Positions 48,578-57,403 of a DNA stretch of 64,000 nt are shown here, in pieces; within the stretch, counting starts at the first letter, position 1, and the number at the start of each line of letters is the position of its first letter. Both the position numbers and the translations under genes were made by a program. Under the pieces are notes generated by a model. It did not search any database. It was not told the DNA's origin and saw only the letters and a program-made list of their open reading frames with translations. Location: positions 1 to 64,000 of the forward strand of contig NZ_SPPK01000004.1 in the NCBI RefSeq assembly GCF_004569505.1. Direction: 5' to 3'. The DNA comes from Dysgonomonas mossii. Its GTDB lineage: Bacteria; Bacteroidota; Bacteroidia; Bacteroidales; Dysgonomonadaceae.

Positions 48578-48790
48578 ATGAAAATCCCTTTTAAGGTTTC
48601 AGCAAGAGTAGGAAAACTCCTAAGTCGAGAAAAGTTCTTCCAGGATACTCTTAAATCAGTATTTTGGGGAAATAATTATTGTAAATTCAGTATAATAAGC
48701 GTATTTTTATTTAGTAATTCCTCTTTATTTATTTTTCTACACTCTACTTTTGTATTTGAAATTCAACTAAATATCATCCAGTATAAATGA
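48578..48790 (+). pseudogene. Stub of a GHKL-type ATPase gene
   Basis: It begins MKIPFKVSARVGKLLSREKF, matching the first residues of HATPase/Hsp90-like proteins (KIPFKVSARxARLIGRENF) found beside XRE regulators in restriction-type islands. After about 23 residues the likeness ends and the frame becomes hydrophobic low-complexity sequence. Only the 5' end of the gene remains. The roughly 500-residue original and any partner nuclease or methylase are gone. Confidence 0.5.
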
Positions 48791-48901
48791 TCTACTTCCA
48801 AGTGTATCATAAATTGCGATCATAATCATTACCTAGAAAGATTGCATAAAGAAAGACTGATTTGATATTCATAAAACTAAATTGATTTAACGTTAAAAAG
48901 A

Positions 48902-49822
48902 ATGAGTGCAAGCAAGCTACACCGAATCCTACTTATTTTCTCAGTTATATTTATCTCAGCCTGTAGTAATTCGAAGCCAGTATGGGAATATTTGGCAGAT
49001 AACCCACTGGAAGCAGATATTATTATCAAAATAGACGACAAAGAATATACTATTCCGGCTAAAAGTTCTCTGCCTATTGGCATCACTCAAGGTAAACACA
49101 CCTTGACATATAAGGGTAATTCTGTTAATTTTGTAACCAAGGTCAATAGCAATAAATCTGTTACGATAATGAATCCCACCCTTTCGAACTACATGCTACA
49201 TGCTAACTTTTATGTGATGGAAAACGTACAGGACAAGAGTGTTGATAATATTTACGATGAGAATAGTGTTGAATACCAAGCAAGCAGCGGTATCGTAAAA
49301 CTGCCGGTTCAAGTACTCAATACGCTATTCCTCGAAAAAGCACATACTCCCTGGATGTTTGGGTTGGATGAAAATGCCAAAGACCAAATAAGTGTGAGTT
49401 ATGCTCACAAGCAAAATGTAATTCGCAAATTATACAGAGAGCAGGATTATAAAAAAGAGTTTGCGGGTGAACTGCCCGAAGGTATCATTTTTCCAACAAA
49501 CACGAAACGATTGAGTGAGCAACCTGCTTATACTTTTCCTGCGCAGTCGTTAGAATGCGACTGCAATGCAGCTAATAACTATATGAAAGAATTGGAAAGC
49601 AGCTGGCAAAGTATAATTAGCAATCCTGACAATATTTACCAGGATTTGGCCAAATTGTATTCTGAGGCCTCACGGCAACAAACAGCAAGCAGTGAACTTA
49701 AAAAACAATGCGGCTCTCGCTTCAACCCCGGATTGGATGACAAAGCATTTTCCGAAGCACTGAGCCGGATGAGTGAAGAAATGAAATATCTGTCGGATGC
49801 AAGCTCTTTTATTGTAAAATAA
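48902..49822 (+). CDS. Lipoprotein of unknown function
   Basis: This 306-residue protein has a lipoprotein signal ending VIFISAC. An early beta domain (IIIKIDDKEYTIPAKSSLPI, GKHTLTYKGNSVNF) is followed by a mixed central region and a C-terminal helical part with SLECDCNAANNYMKELE and CGSRFNPG. I do not recognise a family. It is not obviously part of the conjugative module and seems monocistronic. Confidence 0.6.
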   Translation: MSASKLHRILLIFSVIFISACSNSKPVWEYLADNPLEADIIIKIDDKEYTIPAKSSLPIGITQGKHTLTYKGNSVNFVTKVNSNKSVTIMNPTLSNYMLHANFYVMENVQDKSVDNIYDENSVEYQASSGIVKLPVQVLNTLFLEKAHTPWMFGLDENAKDQISVSYAHKQNVIRKLYREQDYKKEFAGELPEGIIFPTNTKRLSEQPAYTFPAQSLECDCNAANNYMKELESSWQSIISNPDNIYQDLAKLYSEASRQQTASSELKKQCGSRFNPGLDDKAFSEALSRMSEEMKYLSDASSFIVK

Positions 49823-49922
49823 AATTCAAGAGTAGAACCGAAAGACGAAGGCCTATCTCAAGTCATAAGAACTTCACTTCTAATAATGAAATGTTTGTAG
49901 TGGCAGAAAAGTAAAATTAACG

Positions 49923-49930
49923 AAAGGAGG
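49923..49930 (+). promoter_or_regulatory. Strong Shine-Dalgarno sequence AAAGGAGG
   Basis: A near-perfect anti-16S match lies 9-10 bases before the GNAT start. Most genes in this window lack such a site, so it hints that the GNAT gene came from a donor with strong SD use. Confidence 0.6.
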
Positions 49931-49939
49931 CATAAGACT

Positions 49940-50851
49940 ATGGAAAAAGTAGTAATAAGGAACAAGCAATACAATTACATCACTGATTATAAAAACGATG
50001 GAAAACTAAGAAACTGTTTGCATACATTAACGCAAAAGGTTTGGGGTTTCGATTTTGAAAAGTGGTACATCAGTGGCTATTGGCAAGACAGTTGCCTGCT
50101 GTATTCTTTATTAGACGGTAATAAGATGGTTTCTCATATTACCGTCAGTGTGATTGATTTTATTGTTCTGGGAAAAAAGAAACGGTTTATACAATTAGGT
50201 ACGGTTTCCACAGACCAAGAGTATAGAAAGTTAGGGCTGAATAAATTTCTCATGGAGAAAGTATTAGATGAATGGAAAGACAAATCCGATATGATCTATT
50301 TGTTTGCGAATAATAGTGTTCTAGATTATTACACTCTGTTTGGGTTTAATACTGCTAACGAATATGTCGCTACCCGAAAGATAGATTTTGTAAGAAACAA
50401 ATACATTATTAGAAAGCTGGACGTAAATAATCAGTCTGACCACCGGCTGCTTTATACAAAAGCAAAAAATGCAATTCCTCTATTCAACATTTCAATGGTT
50501 GACAATGCAGGATTAGTCATGTTTTACTGTAACTATTTTGACAAATTCAGCTTTAAAGAGAACCTTTACTACGTTGAAGTTCTCGATACAATCGTTATAG
50601 CTGAATATAAAGATAATGATCTTATCTTATATGATATCTTATCTACCCAAAACGTTGAAATAGAGGAGGTAATTCATGCAATGCATACAGAAAAAACACA
50701 AAATGTAGTTATGTATTTTATGCCTATAGATAATAAGAAGTATAACATTGAATTGTCAAAAGAGGAAAACTCTACCTTATTTGTATTGAGTAGTGAATCA
50801 AAAATATTTGAAAATCAAAGGTTAATCTTTCCAATATTGTCTCATACATAA
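49940..50851 (+). CDS. GNAT-family N-acetyltransferase
   Basis: This 303-residue protein has an acetyl-CoA-binding GNAT core at about 40-150. The beta strand is FIQLGTVSTDQEYRKLGLNK with the pyrophosphate loop YRKLGLN, followed by FANNSVLDYYTLFGF. An additional C-terminal roughly 150-residue domain (YYVEVLDTIVIAEYKDNDLI) resembles an Eis-like or double-GNAT layout. The substrate is unknown. Context in cargo of a mobile element would fit drug or metabolite modification, but there is no evidence for that. Confidence 0.78.
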   Translation: MEKVVIRNKQYNYITDYKNDGKLRNCLHTLTQKVWGFDFEKWYISGYWQDSCLLYSLLDGNKMVSHITVSVIDFIVLGKKKRFIQLGTVSTDQEYRKLGLNKFLMEKVLDEWKDKSDMIYLFANNSVLDYYTLFGFNTANEYVATRKIDFVRNKYIIRKLDVNNQSDHRLLYTKAKNAIPLFNISMVDNAGLVMFYCNYFDKFSFKENLYYVEVLDTIVIAEYKDNDLILYDILSTQNVEIEEVIHAMHTEKTQNVVMYFMPIDNKKYNIELSKEENSTLFVLSSESKIFENQRLIFPILSHT

Positions 50852-50947
50852 AACAAACAAGAAAAGTCCGGGTGAAATACTGGAGTTTTATTATGTATAC
50901 CGACAGCCTTGGAAAAACATTTTAGTGCGAAATAAATTAAGTTGCTG

Positions 50948-50985
50948 ACTATCGGCCGTGAGTATTAGCCGAGTCTTCCGATAGT
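50948..50985. other. Inverted repeat ACTATCGG/CCGATAGT
   Basis: A perfect 8-bp inverted repeat with a 22-base loop lies downstream of the GNAT gene. It is possibly a weak terminator or an element-end structure. Confidence 0.4.
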
Positions 50986-51006
50986 AAGTCCTAAACTGAA
51001 TCATTA

Positions 51007-51046
51007 TCCAAAGCCAAACTACCAAGTAATATGGCTTTGGACTAGA
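51007..51046. terminator. Hairpin terminator between convergent genes
   Basis: TCCAAAGCCA pairs perfectly with TGGCTTTGGA around a 15-base loop. T-rich sequence follows on the right. It lies just beyond the stop of the small minus-strand gene. Confidence 0.55.
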
Positions 51047-51049
51047 TTT

Positions 51050-51193
51050 TCAAATATCGAAATTATACACATTGGATAATAATTTATTGGGATAATCCCA
51101 TAGTTCTTTATCCGTCGGAGCTCTTCTTAGTTTATAGACAATAACTGCCCATACTACTACCTGATATACAAAGAAGCTTATTGCCATGCCCAT
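51050..51193 (-). CDS. Small membrane protein downstream of the TraQ relic
   Basis: This is a 47-residue frame (ATG 51193 to TGA 51050) with one hydrophobic helix (ISFFVYQVVVWAVIVYKLRR) and a polar tail ending KLLSNVYNFDI. It is not in the size range of usual ORF calls. Position 20 bases after the traQ stop, same strand, fits a conjugation-operon gene, but I cannot identify it. Confidence 0.45.
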   Translation of the reverse strand: MGMAISFFVYQVVVWAVIVYKLRRAPTDKELWDYPNKLLSNVYNFDI

Positions 51194-51212
51194 TTGTCAG
51201 CAATTTAAATTG

Positions 51213-51434
51213 TTAATACTTTAAATTTACGTCGCTACGACCGGTATTGGTCGAATTATTGGTGAAGCTGAAACTCTTTTGTATTACCCTCCCAAAAGAA
51301 TTAACGATGTACACGTCCACAACCTGCCTGCTCGTACCAAGAGAGGTATAGTAAAGCCTGAATGTTCTCTTTGTCATCGGATACAGGTCATTCGGGGCAA
51401 AAACAGTTCCCTGATCATCCCAAGGGATATGCTT
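51213..51434 (-). pseudogene. traQ: C-terminal fragment of conjugal transfer protein TraQ (DUF3872)
   Basis: The frame reads DDQGTVFAPNDLYPMTKRTF, RLYYTSLGTSRQVVDVYIVN, SFGRVIQKSFSF and stops at 51213. This matches the second half of the CTnDOT-type TraQ protein (DGTV..PNDRYPL....FRLYYTS, VDVYIEDSFGQ). The first roughly 70 residues and the signal peptide are missing. Upstream the sequence joins directly to a truncated integrase gene, whose last codons lie in the traQ sequence in another frame. It is the product of a large internal deletion. Confidence 0.8.
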
Positions 51435-52239
51435 CTTTAGATTTGAGTTTAATGAGTTTTAAATCGCCGTATGTCACTTCTGAAAATTCGGCAAAGGATA
51501 AAGAGGTATAACAACTAAATAAAAATTCGCGTAAAACTTCGTTCTTGCCTTCTTTGTATTTATCTTCATCGTAGGCTGTTTGTAGCTTCTGTAATTCTTC
51601 TTCTGTCAGGACATCATTATTCTGCGCTTTGATACTTTTCTTTATCTCAAATTTATCATAAGGGTTTTTTTTTATCATTTCTTTATCAATAGCAAGACCT
51701 ATGAGAAACTTAAAGTTAGCATGTTTCTTATAGATGGTAGATAGTTGATTGCCTACTTCTATTTCGTGGTTATGATAAAGTTGAATATACTCCAAGGTAA
51801 TTTCGCTGAAAGAAAGGCTTGGTTTCCATTCTTTCATGGTATTGATAAGTTTATTGTAGTTAGAAATTGTTCCTGATGCACGGGACGCCTTTAACAACTC
51901 TATTTCTTTTTCAATGAAAACATAGAAATCGGTATTGCCATAATTTTGATCTTTTAGCTTACTTATAAATTCACAGACGGGGAGAGGCTTTAAATAATTC
52001 TCAATTATAATACCATCTGCTTTATGGTACATCTTTTTAATTAGTTCATTATAGAAAAGGAAGCGTTCATCGCCAGATAATACAGCTAATCTCTTTTCAC
52101 TCCAATGCTGGGGTAAAACAGAAATATTCAATCCGATAAAAGTACATTGTCTGTAAGCTGTATAACGAAGACAAACTTGACGTTTACCTTCTTTTGTAAC
52201 ATAGTTTTTACGGAGAAGAATTTTTAGGGTTGCTTTCAT
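51415..52239 (-). pseudogene. Truncated CTn-type tyrosine integrase
   Basis: It starts MKATLKILLRKNYVTKEGKR (ATG 52239; another ATG nine bases upstream). It contains the arm-binding and SAM-like core-binding domains, followed by the first part of the catalytic domain (EFLFSCYTSLSFAEFSEVTY). The usual catalytic arginine (CYTGLR) is replaced by Ser. The remaining R-K-H-R-H-Y motifs are absent because the frame runs into traQ sequence after about residue 265. It cannot recombine DNA. It lies 150 bases from the tRNA-Cys 3' end. Confidence 0.8.
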
Positions 52240-52388
52240 GTTGCACATCGTTTTTTAGTCTAACAATTGTACAACAAAAGCTGAAAATCTATGAAATTTA
52301 TCCTTTTAGTCCTTCCACCACAGAGGACGTAAGTCTTTGAAAAAGAGAAGGAATAGAATTTTTCTTTCTATTCCTTCAACATATCCAG

Positions 52389-52459
52389 AGGTTCCTGGCG
52401 GATTCGAACCGCCGTAGACGGTTTTGCAGACCGGTGCCTAACCACTCGGCCAAGGAACC
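52389..52459 (-). tRNA. tRNA-Cys (anticodon GCA)
   Basis: On the minus strand the acceptor arms GGTTCCT and AGGAACC pair. The anticodon loop is CTGCAAA with anticodon GCA (52425-52427), and the T arm is GGCGGTTCGAATCCGCC. CCA is not encoded. The 3' end faces the truncated integrase, the orientation expected for element insertion at a tRNA 3' end. Confidence 0.95.
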
Positions 52460-52570
52460 ATTTTGAGTTAGCGACTGCAAAGATATAATATTTTATTCAA
52501 GATACAAGATTTTTTGTGTGATTAATCGCAAATTTTACCTCCAAATATACTAAATATCTAACACTCAGTA

Positions 52571-52981
52571 TCACTCTACAAGCGGATTTTTTATCATAGC
52601 GATGCTATCCGACTTAATGGTATCTTGAATCGGTTTAATATATTCCGACACCTCTACTTTCATCAAACCATGATGTACCATATCGAGCTCTTTCGCTGCA
52701 GCATATGATAAATCTATTATGCATTTCTTCCTAAAAGGACCTCGGTCGATAACCTTGACAATTATTTCTTTATCATTCTTTAAACTCTTTACTTTCAATA
52801 GAGAGCCAAAAGGATATGTCCTATGAGCACAAACCATGCTGTCTTTTTTGTATATTTCGCCACTGGCTGTCTTCCTGTTATTAAATTTCTTGCCATAATA
52901 AGTTGCAAGCCCTACATTTTGAGCCTTCAGCCCAATAGCAACAAAAGATAGAAGTAAGATTATCCCAATTATTATTCTCAT
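52571..52981 (-). CDS. rlpA: RlpA-like septal-ring / double-psi barrel lipoprotein-type protein
   Basis: The call is 136 residues from the ATG at 52981, with a signal peptide ending IGLKAQ (no lipobox). The double-psi beta-barrel shows GLATYYGKKFNNRKTASGE, FGSLLKVKSL, IDRGPF and IDLSYAAAKELDM. RlpA-type proteins bind or cleave denuded peptidoglycan. No SPOR domain is present. It is six bases downstream of... the next gene's stop on the same strand, so probably cotranscribed with the large protein upstream. Confidence 0.85.
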   Translation of the reverse strand: MRIIIGIILLLSFVAIGLKAQNVGLATYYGKKFNNRKTASGEIYKKDSMVCAHRTYPFGSLLKVKSLKNDKEIIVKVIDRGPFRKKCIIDLSYAAAKELDMVHHGLMKVEVSEYIKPIQDTIKSDSIAMIKNPLVE

Positions 52982-52992
52982 AAACAATTAAT

Positions 52993-55956
52993 TTATATTT
53001 GTTCGGGTTTCAGTACGGTTCCAATGTTCTTTTTTCCATTTATCTTTATAACCATCGGATTTAGAAACTGAACATGTCGTATAAAATCAGTTTCGAAGAC
53101 CGCAGGTTGTTTATTCAGATAATCTTCATCAAATAAACCATCTTTAGATGTGAACGGATTGATAGAGAAATATCCAACGCCAAAAGATGTCAGGTTCTGA
53201 AAGAAATGAGTACCCTGACTTGGCTCTATTTTATAGTTATCCAAGGTAAGCTCAACTAACACCTGAGCATTCGATATTTGAGGCCATTTAACCGGAATAC
53301 CTAGCCAAGAATCACTGCTTCCCCATCTTCCGGGACCTACCAGTATGTAGTTTTTCTCTTTCTCCAAAAATTCAGCATTCAGTTTATCAATCTCTGTCGC
53401 TATTTTTGTGTTGTTAGCTGCATTGAAATTCTTTGTTTTCACGTAGATAATATCATGCACATCACTTATAATTCCGTGGCCTAAAGCATTATTCGAGTGT
53501 AATATCTCATCCTCCGGTTTTATCCGAGACAAATCTTCAATCTGCAATTCTTTATTTTGTACTATTGGTCTTATTTGCAACAGATAAAATATCCCTTCTC
53601 CTTTTTCTTTCAGATCTACAGCAAATTCTATCTCTACAGCACGTCCCATTTCCGATTGTCCAATTTTTAAAACTTGCTGTAGAATTTCAGCAAGAGGGAA
53701 AACATTATGCTGTAAAACGTTTGCAAACGATATTATCTTTCGACCACTATCATAATATCCATCATATATAACCTGATCAACAGGGTCGTACGTCGATGAT
53801 ATATATTTTATAGAGCCATCTTTTTCTGCATCTTTTATATTTAGCTTCAAAAGGTTAAAACCATCATTCGTTGTAAATTCCTTTTGAATATTCTTTGTAT
53901 CCAAAGCGTAAAAAAAGCGTTGAGTATCTCTTAAGGCCAAATCTACGGAACTCAGCTGTACAATATTGTGTGGATGTGCCGGTGAGAAACGCAGATTCGA
54001 ACCTCCTTCTACAATATATTTACCCAAACCTAATACAATGTTGGCTATACCTTCTTCGGGTCGTTCATTCCCTATAGGGTAAAAATTCAATGATCGTGCC
54101 ACACCTGATATAGTTGGATAAAAATGATCTTCGTAGTTAGTCCCTACAGCCTCTTGTATCACTATTGCCATTTTTTCCTGATCTATCAGGTTCTGTGTTG
54201 CAGTCATATAAGTTTTACTGTCTTTGTAAAAAACAGAAGCATACACTGCTTTTATAGCCTTGCTAAGCAATCCGAGTGTATCATACTTGTCTTTCATCAA
54301 AGGAATCATATATGTTGAATATACACCCGCAAAAGGCTGATAGTGCGAGTCTTCAAGCAGACTAGAAGAGCGTACGGCAATTGGAGCATCTATTGAATCC
54401 AGAAAGACCATGAAATCTTCGATAAGGCGATCCGGTAAGCCCGCTCGAAAGAAACATCTTAATATTTCATCATCCGACTTGTCTGATAATGCTATTGGAT
54501 ACAGGTCGTTGGTCTCCATGAACTCATCAAAGATGTCGGTGCATAATACTACTGTACGAGGAATCTTGACCGAAATCTTGTTATCCTCATTTAACTCTAA
54601 GTGTTCCTTTATTATATTATCAATAAAAGCGATACTACGCCCTTTACCGCCTATAGAGCCGTCACCCATTCGTGCAAAGTTAGAAAACTCATCGAAGCGA
54701 TCTTTGTCGAATGTGGCAACTATTCCCGAGTTCTTAACCTTACGATATTTTATTATCATATCGTATATAATCTGACGCGCCTCTTCCATACTGCTAAAAT
54801 CTGTAACCGCAATACGCTTTAGCCACTCAGCCAAAGGGAACATGGCTCTGGAATAGAAGAAACGGGAAAAATGATCGTGTGAAAGGTGGTACTCTATCGA
54901 TGCATCCGGAATATTGAATATATTCTTCTGCATATCCTTCAGGTTGCGTATTCGCATAATCTCATTTCCGGTCTCAGGATCTATTATAATAAAATCTCCA
55001 AATCCGAAATTGTTGACCACCTGCTTTTTCAAATCCCGAGGAAAACTCTTTGAATTCTTATCAATAAAACTACAGCCTAACTCATCAGCATAAGCTTTGT
55101 TTTTAACTTCTGATGAGGTAAAAACCACTGGTGCAAATCGCCGTTGCTTCCGCATCCATTTTACAAAATTGTAGCCGGCTAACTTATCTTTTGTCCCGCC
55201 ATGAGCATAACTCATATCGGTAATAACACCTAAGATGTTGTTATAGTATTTCTTATAGATGTCAACCGCTTCTTCGAAAGTACGAGCCAGCATAATTTTA
55301 GGGCGTCCACGCATACGCAACATTTGCTGGTGTTCGTTCAAAGCCTCTTTCGAGAATTCTTTTGATGCCTCCATTACAATTTTGAACAGAGTGGGTAAGG
55401 CTGAAGAGTAAAACCGTACAGAGTCTTCGATGAGGAGTATAACTTGTACACCTACACTTTCTGTGTCATGTTCTACATTCATACCATCTTCTATTAGCTT
55501 GATTATAGCCAGTAAAAGATCGGGGTTGCCAAGCCAGCTAAACACGTAATCAACACCCGATAAGTCTTCCGACGATAGTCTTTTTGATACCTCTTTAGAG
55601 AAAGGCGTGAGTACAATGAATGGTGTTTCAGGATATAATTCTTTTATATGCTTTGCTGTAGAGAATATATCCGTATCATCCATATTTGGCATCTGAATGA
55701 TCAGTTCATAATGATTTTCACTTATTTTCCGTATGGCCTCATCTTCTGAATATACCTGAGTAAAACGAGGCGGATAGTTTAGATTAAGTGATGTATATTC
55801 ATTAAATATCTGTTCATCAATACGCCCATCATCCTCCAACATAAACGAATCGTATTTCGTTGCTATCAACAAGACATTAAAAATACGTTTAGTCATCAGA
55901 TTGGCAAAAGATGTATCCTTGAATCGGAAAGCTTTTATATCGGGTAATTTCTCCAT
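52993..55956 (-). CDS. Receiver-like/PEP-pyruvate-binding (PPDK_N) domain protein
   Basis: This 987-residue protein has two receiver-like alpha/beta segments (about 25-160 and 170-320; ELIIQMPNMDDTDIFS and GVITDMSYAHGG), then an ATP-grasp PPDK N-terminal domain with DAPIAVRSSSLLEDSHYQPF near 525 and GVYSTYMIP. The C-terminal part has VGPGRWGSSDSWLGIPVKW near 872. The phosphohistidine swivel domain and the PEP-binding TIM barrel of true PEP synthase are missing, so despite the usual label it should not make PEP. It may be a kinase-like or sensory enzyme. It is widespread in Bacteroidota. Confidence 0.75.
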   Translation of the reverse strand: MEKLPDIKAFRFKDTSFANLMTKRIFNVLLIATKYDSFMLEDDGRIDEQIFNEYTSLNLNYPPRFTQVYSEDEAIRKISENHYELIIQMPNMDDTDIFSTAKHIKELYPETPFIVLTPFSKEVSKRLSSEDLSGVDYVFSWLGNPDLLLAIIKLIEDGMNVEHDTESVGVQVILLIEDSVRFYSSALPTLFKIVMEASKEFSKEALNEHQQMLRMRGRPKIMLARTFEEAVDIYKKYYNNILGVITDMSYAHGGTKDKLAGYNFVKWMRKQRRFAPVVFTSSEVKNKAYADELGCSFIDKNSKSFPRDLKKQVVNNFGFGDFIIIDPETGNEIMRIRNLKDMQKNIFNIPDASIEYHLSHDHFSRFFYSRAMFPLAEWLKRIAVTDFSSMEEARQIIYDMIIKYRKVKNSGIVATFDKDRFDEFSNFARMGDGSIGGKGRSIAFIDNIIKEHLELNEDNKISVKIPRTVVLCTDIFDEFMETNDLYPIALSDKSDDEILRCFFRAGLPDRLIEDFMVFLDSIDAPIAVRSSSLLEDSHYQPFAGVYSTYMIPLMKDKYDTLGLLSKAIKAVYASVFYKDSKTYMTATQNLIDQEKMAIVIQEAVGTNYEDHFYPTISGVARSLNFYPIGNERPEEGIANIVLGLGKYIVEGGSNLRFSPAHPHNIVQLSSVDLALRDTQRFFYALDTKNIQKEFTTNDGFNLLKLNIKDAEKDGSIKYISSTYDPVDQVIYDGYYDSGRKIISFANVLQHNVFPLAEILQQVLKIGQSEMGRAVEIEFAVDLKEKGEGIFYLLQIRPIVQNKELQIEDLSRIKPEDEILHSNNALGHGIISDVHDIIYVKTKNFNAANNTKIATEIDKLNAEFLEKEKNYILVGPGRWGSSDSWLGIPVKWPQISNAQVLVELTLDNYKIEPSQGTHFFQNLTSFGVGYFSINPFTSKDGLFDEDYLNKQPAVFETDFIRHVQFLNPMVIKINGKKNIGTVLKPEQI

Positions 55957-56302
55957 GTCATGGTTTTATCAATTAAGAGAACAAATATAATCAAGCAGCG
56001 CTTACTTTTTAGCGGTTTGCTTCAAAAGTTTACAATTCGGAGGTATATCTTCACAAAAGGTGACAAATGTTATTGTTTGTAAATGGCTGATATCTAGATT
56101 ATACTGTCGAAAAGGTGACAAAAGTAACACTTTTGATATTGTTTCATTAATTGTCTGATACCTTTTGTGCTTTTATAAAATATTCTCATTATTCTTTGTG
56201 AACTTTCTCGCAATTCAATAATCCGGTGGTATATATATAAGATAAAAACGCCAACCGGAAGTTGACGTTTTACGAATATTGAAATAGTTTTTGTATTATG
56301 TG
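55957..56302. promoter_or_regulatory. Upstream region with promoter box and two direct repeats
   Basis: The minus-strand box TATATTTG (55982-55989) is 26 bases before the PPDK_N-type gene. AAAAGGTGACAAA occurs at 56054-56066 and again at 56110-56122, 56 bases apart, and may be activator sites. The rest shows no gene. Confidence 0.5.
56244..56273. terminator. Intrinsic terminator after the Spy-like gene
   Basis: AAAACGCCAAC pairs with GTTGACGTTTT (one mismatch) around a short CGGAA loop, 30 bases past the stop of the minus-strand gene. Confidence 0.65.
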
Positions 56303-57106
56303 TTATGCCGGAGTATTTTGTTTATTAGCCTTTTCCTTTTGCGCATCTGCAAGTATCTGACGTCTTTCTTTTCTGAAATTTTCACGCAAATCAGATAGCT
56401 TTTGTTTTTGGGCAGCCGGAGCAATGCGGCTCATTTCTATAGCTTTTTTTTCTTTAATGTAGTTTTCTTTTAAAGCATTTAATTTTTCTACACTGGCATT
56501 ATCTAATTTCATGCCTTTTCTACTTCCATAAGTAAAAGTTTTGTCCTTTGAGAAATCTTTTCTGATATCTCTTAGTTTGCTTTGTTGCTCAGGGGTATAG
56601 ATTTTATTCAAATCTTCACGATGTTGTAGTGCTAGTTCTTTCGATTTGGTTCTGTAGTTTTCATTTATTGCTCTTATTTGTTGCTTTTGTTCATTCGTAA
56701 GGTTGAGGTCCTTCAAGTCCTTCTTGTATTGTATTGCTAATTCTCTTTGCCTGTCGTGCCTTTTGCCTCTCATACTCATTTCCTTCTCCCTTTTGCTTTG
56801 CAGTTCTTTCAGCTTTGTTTGCTGTTCAGGAGTCAGAATGTTGTTTATAGCATCACGATGTTCTCTTCTTAGTTCTTTAATTTTAGTCCTTCTATCTTCT
56901 TTCGAAATATTTGAATTACTTCTCAAATCCGATATTTTTGCTCTGAATTCATTATTAGCAGAATCCACTTTTTGTTGCTGTTCGGAAGTTAAGTTTAATT
57001 CCTGCGGTAAAGAAAATCCCCGTTTACTACGCCTTCCTTCTTGTGCACTAACTATTGTTAGCGAAGTAAAAGCCAATATAGCTAATGATAAAAATAACCT
57101 TTTCAT
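56303..57106 (-). CDS. Spy/LTxxQ-like periplasmic helical protein
   Basis: This 267-residue protein has a signal peptide ending TIVSAQ and repeated LTPEQQTKLKEL-type motifs (LTSEQQQKVD, LTPEQQTKLK, LTNEQKQQIR, YTPEQQSKLR), each in a long helix. This is the LTxxQ pattern of Spy/CpxP chaperones and metal-resistance sensors. Here it is repeated at least four times, about twice the usual length, as if built by internal duplication. It is probably a periplasmic chaperone. Confidence 0.78.
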   Translation of the reverse strand: MKRLFLSLAILAFTSLTIVSAQEGRRSKRGFSLPQELNLTSEQQQKVDSANNEFRAKISDLRSNSNISKEDRRTKIKELRREHRDAINNILTPEQQTKLKELQSKREKEMSMRGKRHDRQRELAIQYKKDLKDLNLTNEQKQQIRAINENYRTKSKELALQHREDLNKIYTPEQQSKLRDIRKDFSKDKTFTYGSRKGMKLDNASVEKLNALKENYIKEKKAIEMSRIAPAAQKQKLSDLRENFRKERRQILADAQKEKANKQNTPA

Positions 57107-57403
57107 AATCTTTCGATTTTTAATTGTTTCATGATACTTAGATGTATATAACTTCTTGAGGTTTAATATGAAATGTTATTTTAACTTTTTATTATATGTT
57201 TAGTAATGATTAATTTCTTCTTTCTTATTACTTCTACAGACCTATTCCCAAGGGTTTTGCCCTATGTAATTCCCGTTTGCGATCAGTGTGATATATAACA
57301 TAATTTAATAATCAGTTAATAATGTGAAAACAATAATTATGCCCAGCGGTATTTTGATTAACTTGCATAAAATAGATAAGATAAATCAATAAACTGATAT
57401 TTT

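Larger units (their letters stand above)
40600..52388. mobile_element. Degenerate integrative conjugative element next to tRNA-Cys
   Basis: The region carries PcfK and PcfJ, several broken accessory frames, a fragment of the CTnDOT-type TraQ gene, and a truncated CTn-type tyrosine integrase. The integrase reads away from the 3' end of a tRNA-Cys gene. No relaxase, TraG or other mating-pore genes remain, so it cannot transfer itself. Cargo between the ends includes a reductase with its regulator, an IS110 copy, restriction-type relics and a GNAT gene. The right end at the tRNA is well supported. The left end is a guess from composition and a 10-base match (40275-40284). Confidence 0.55.
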
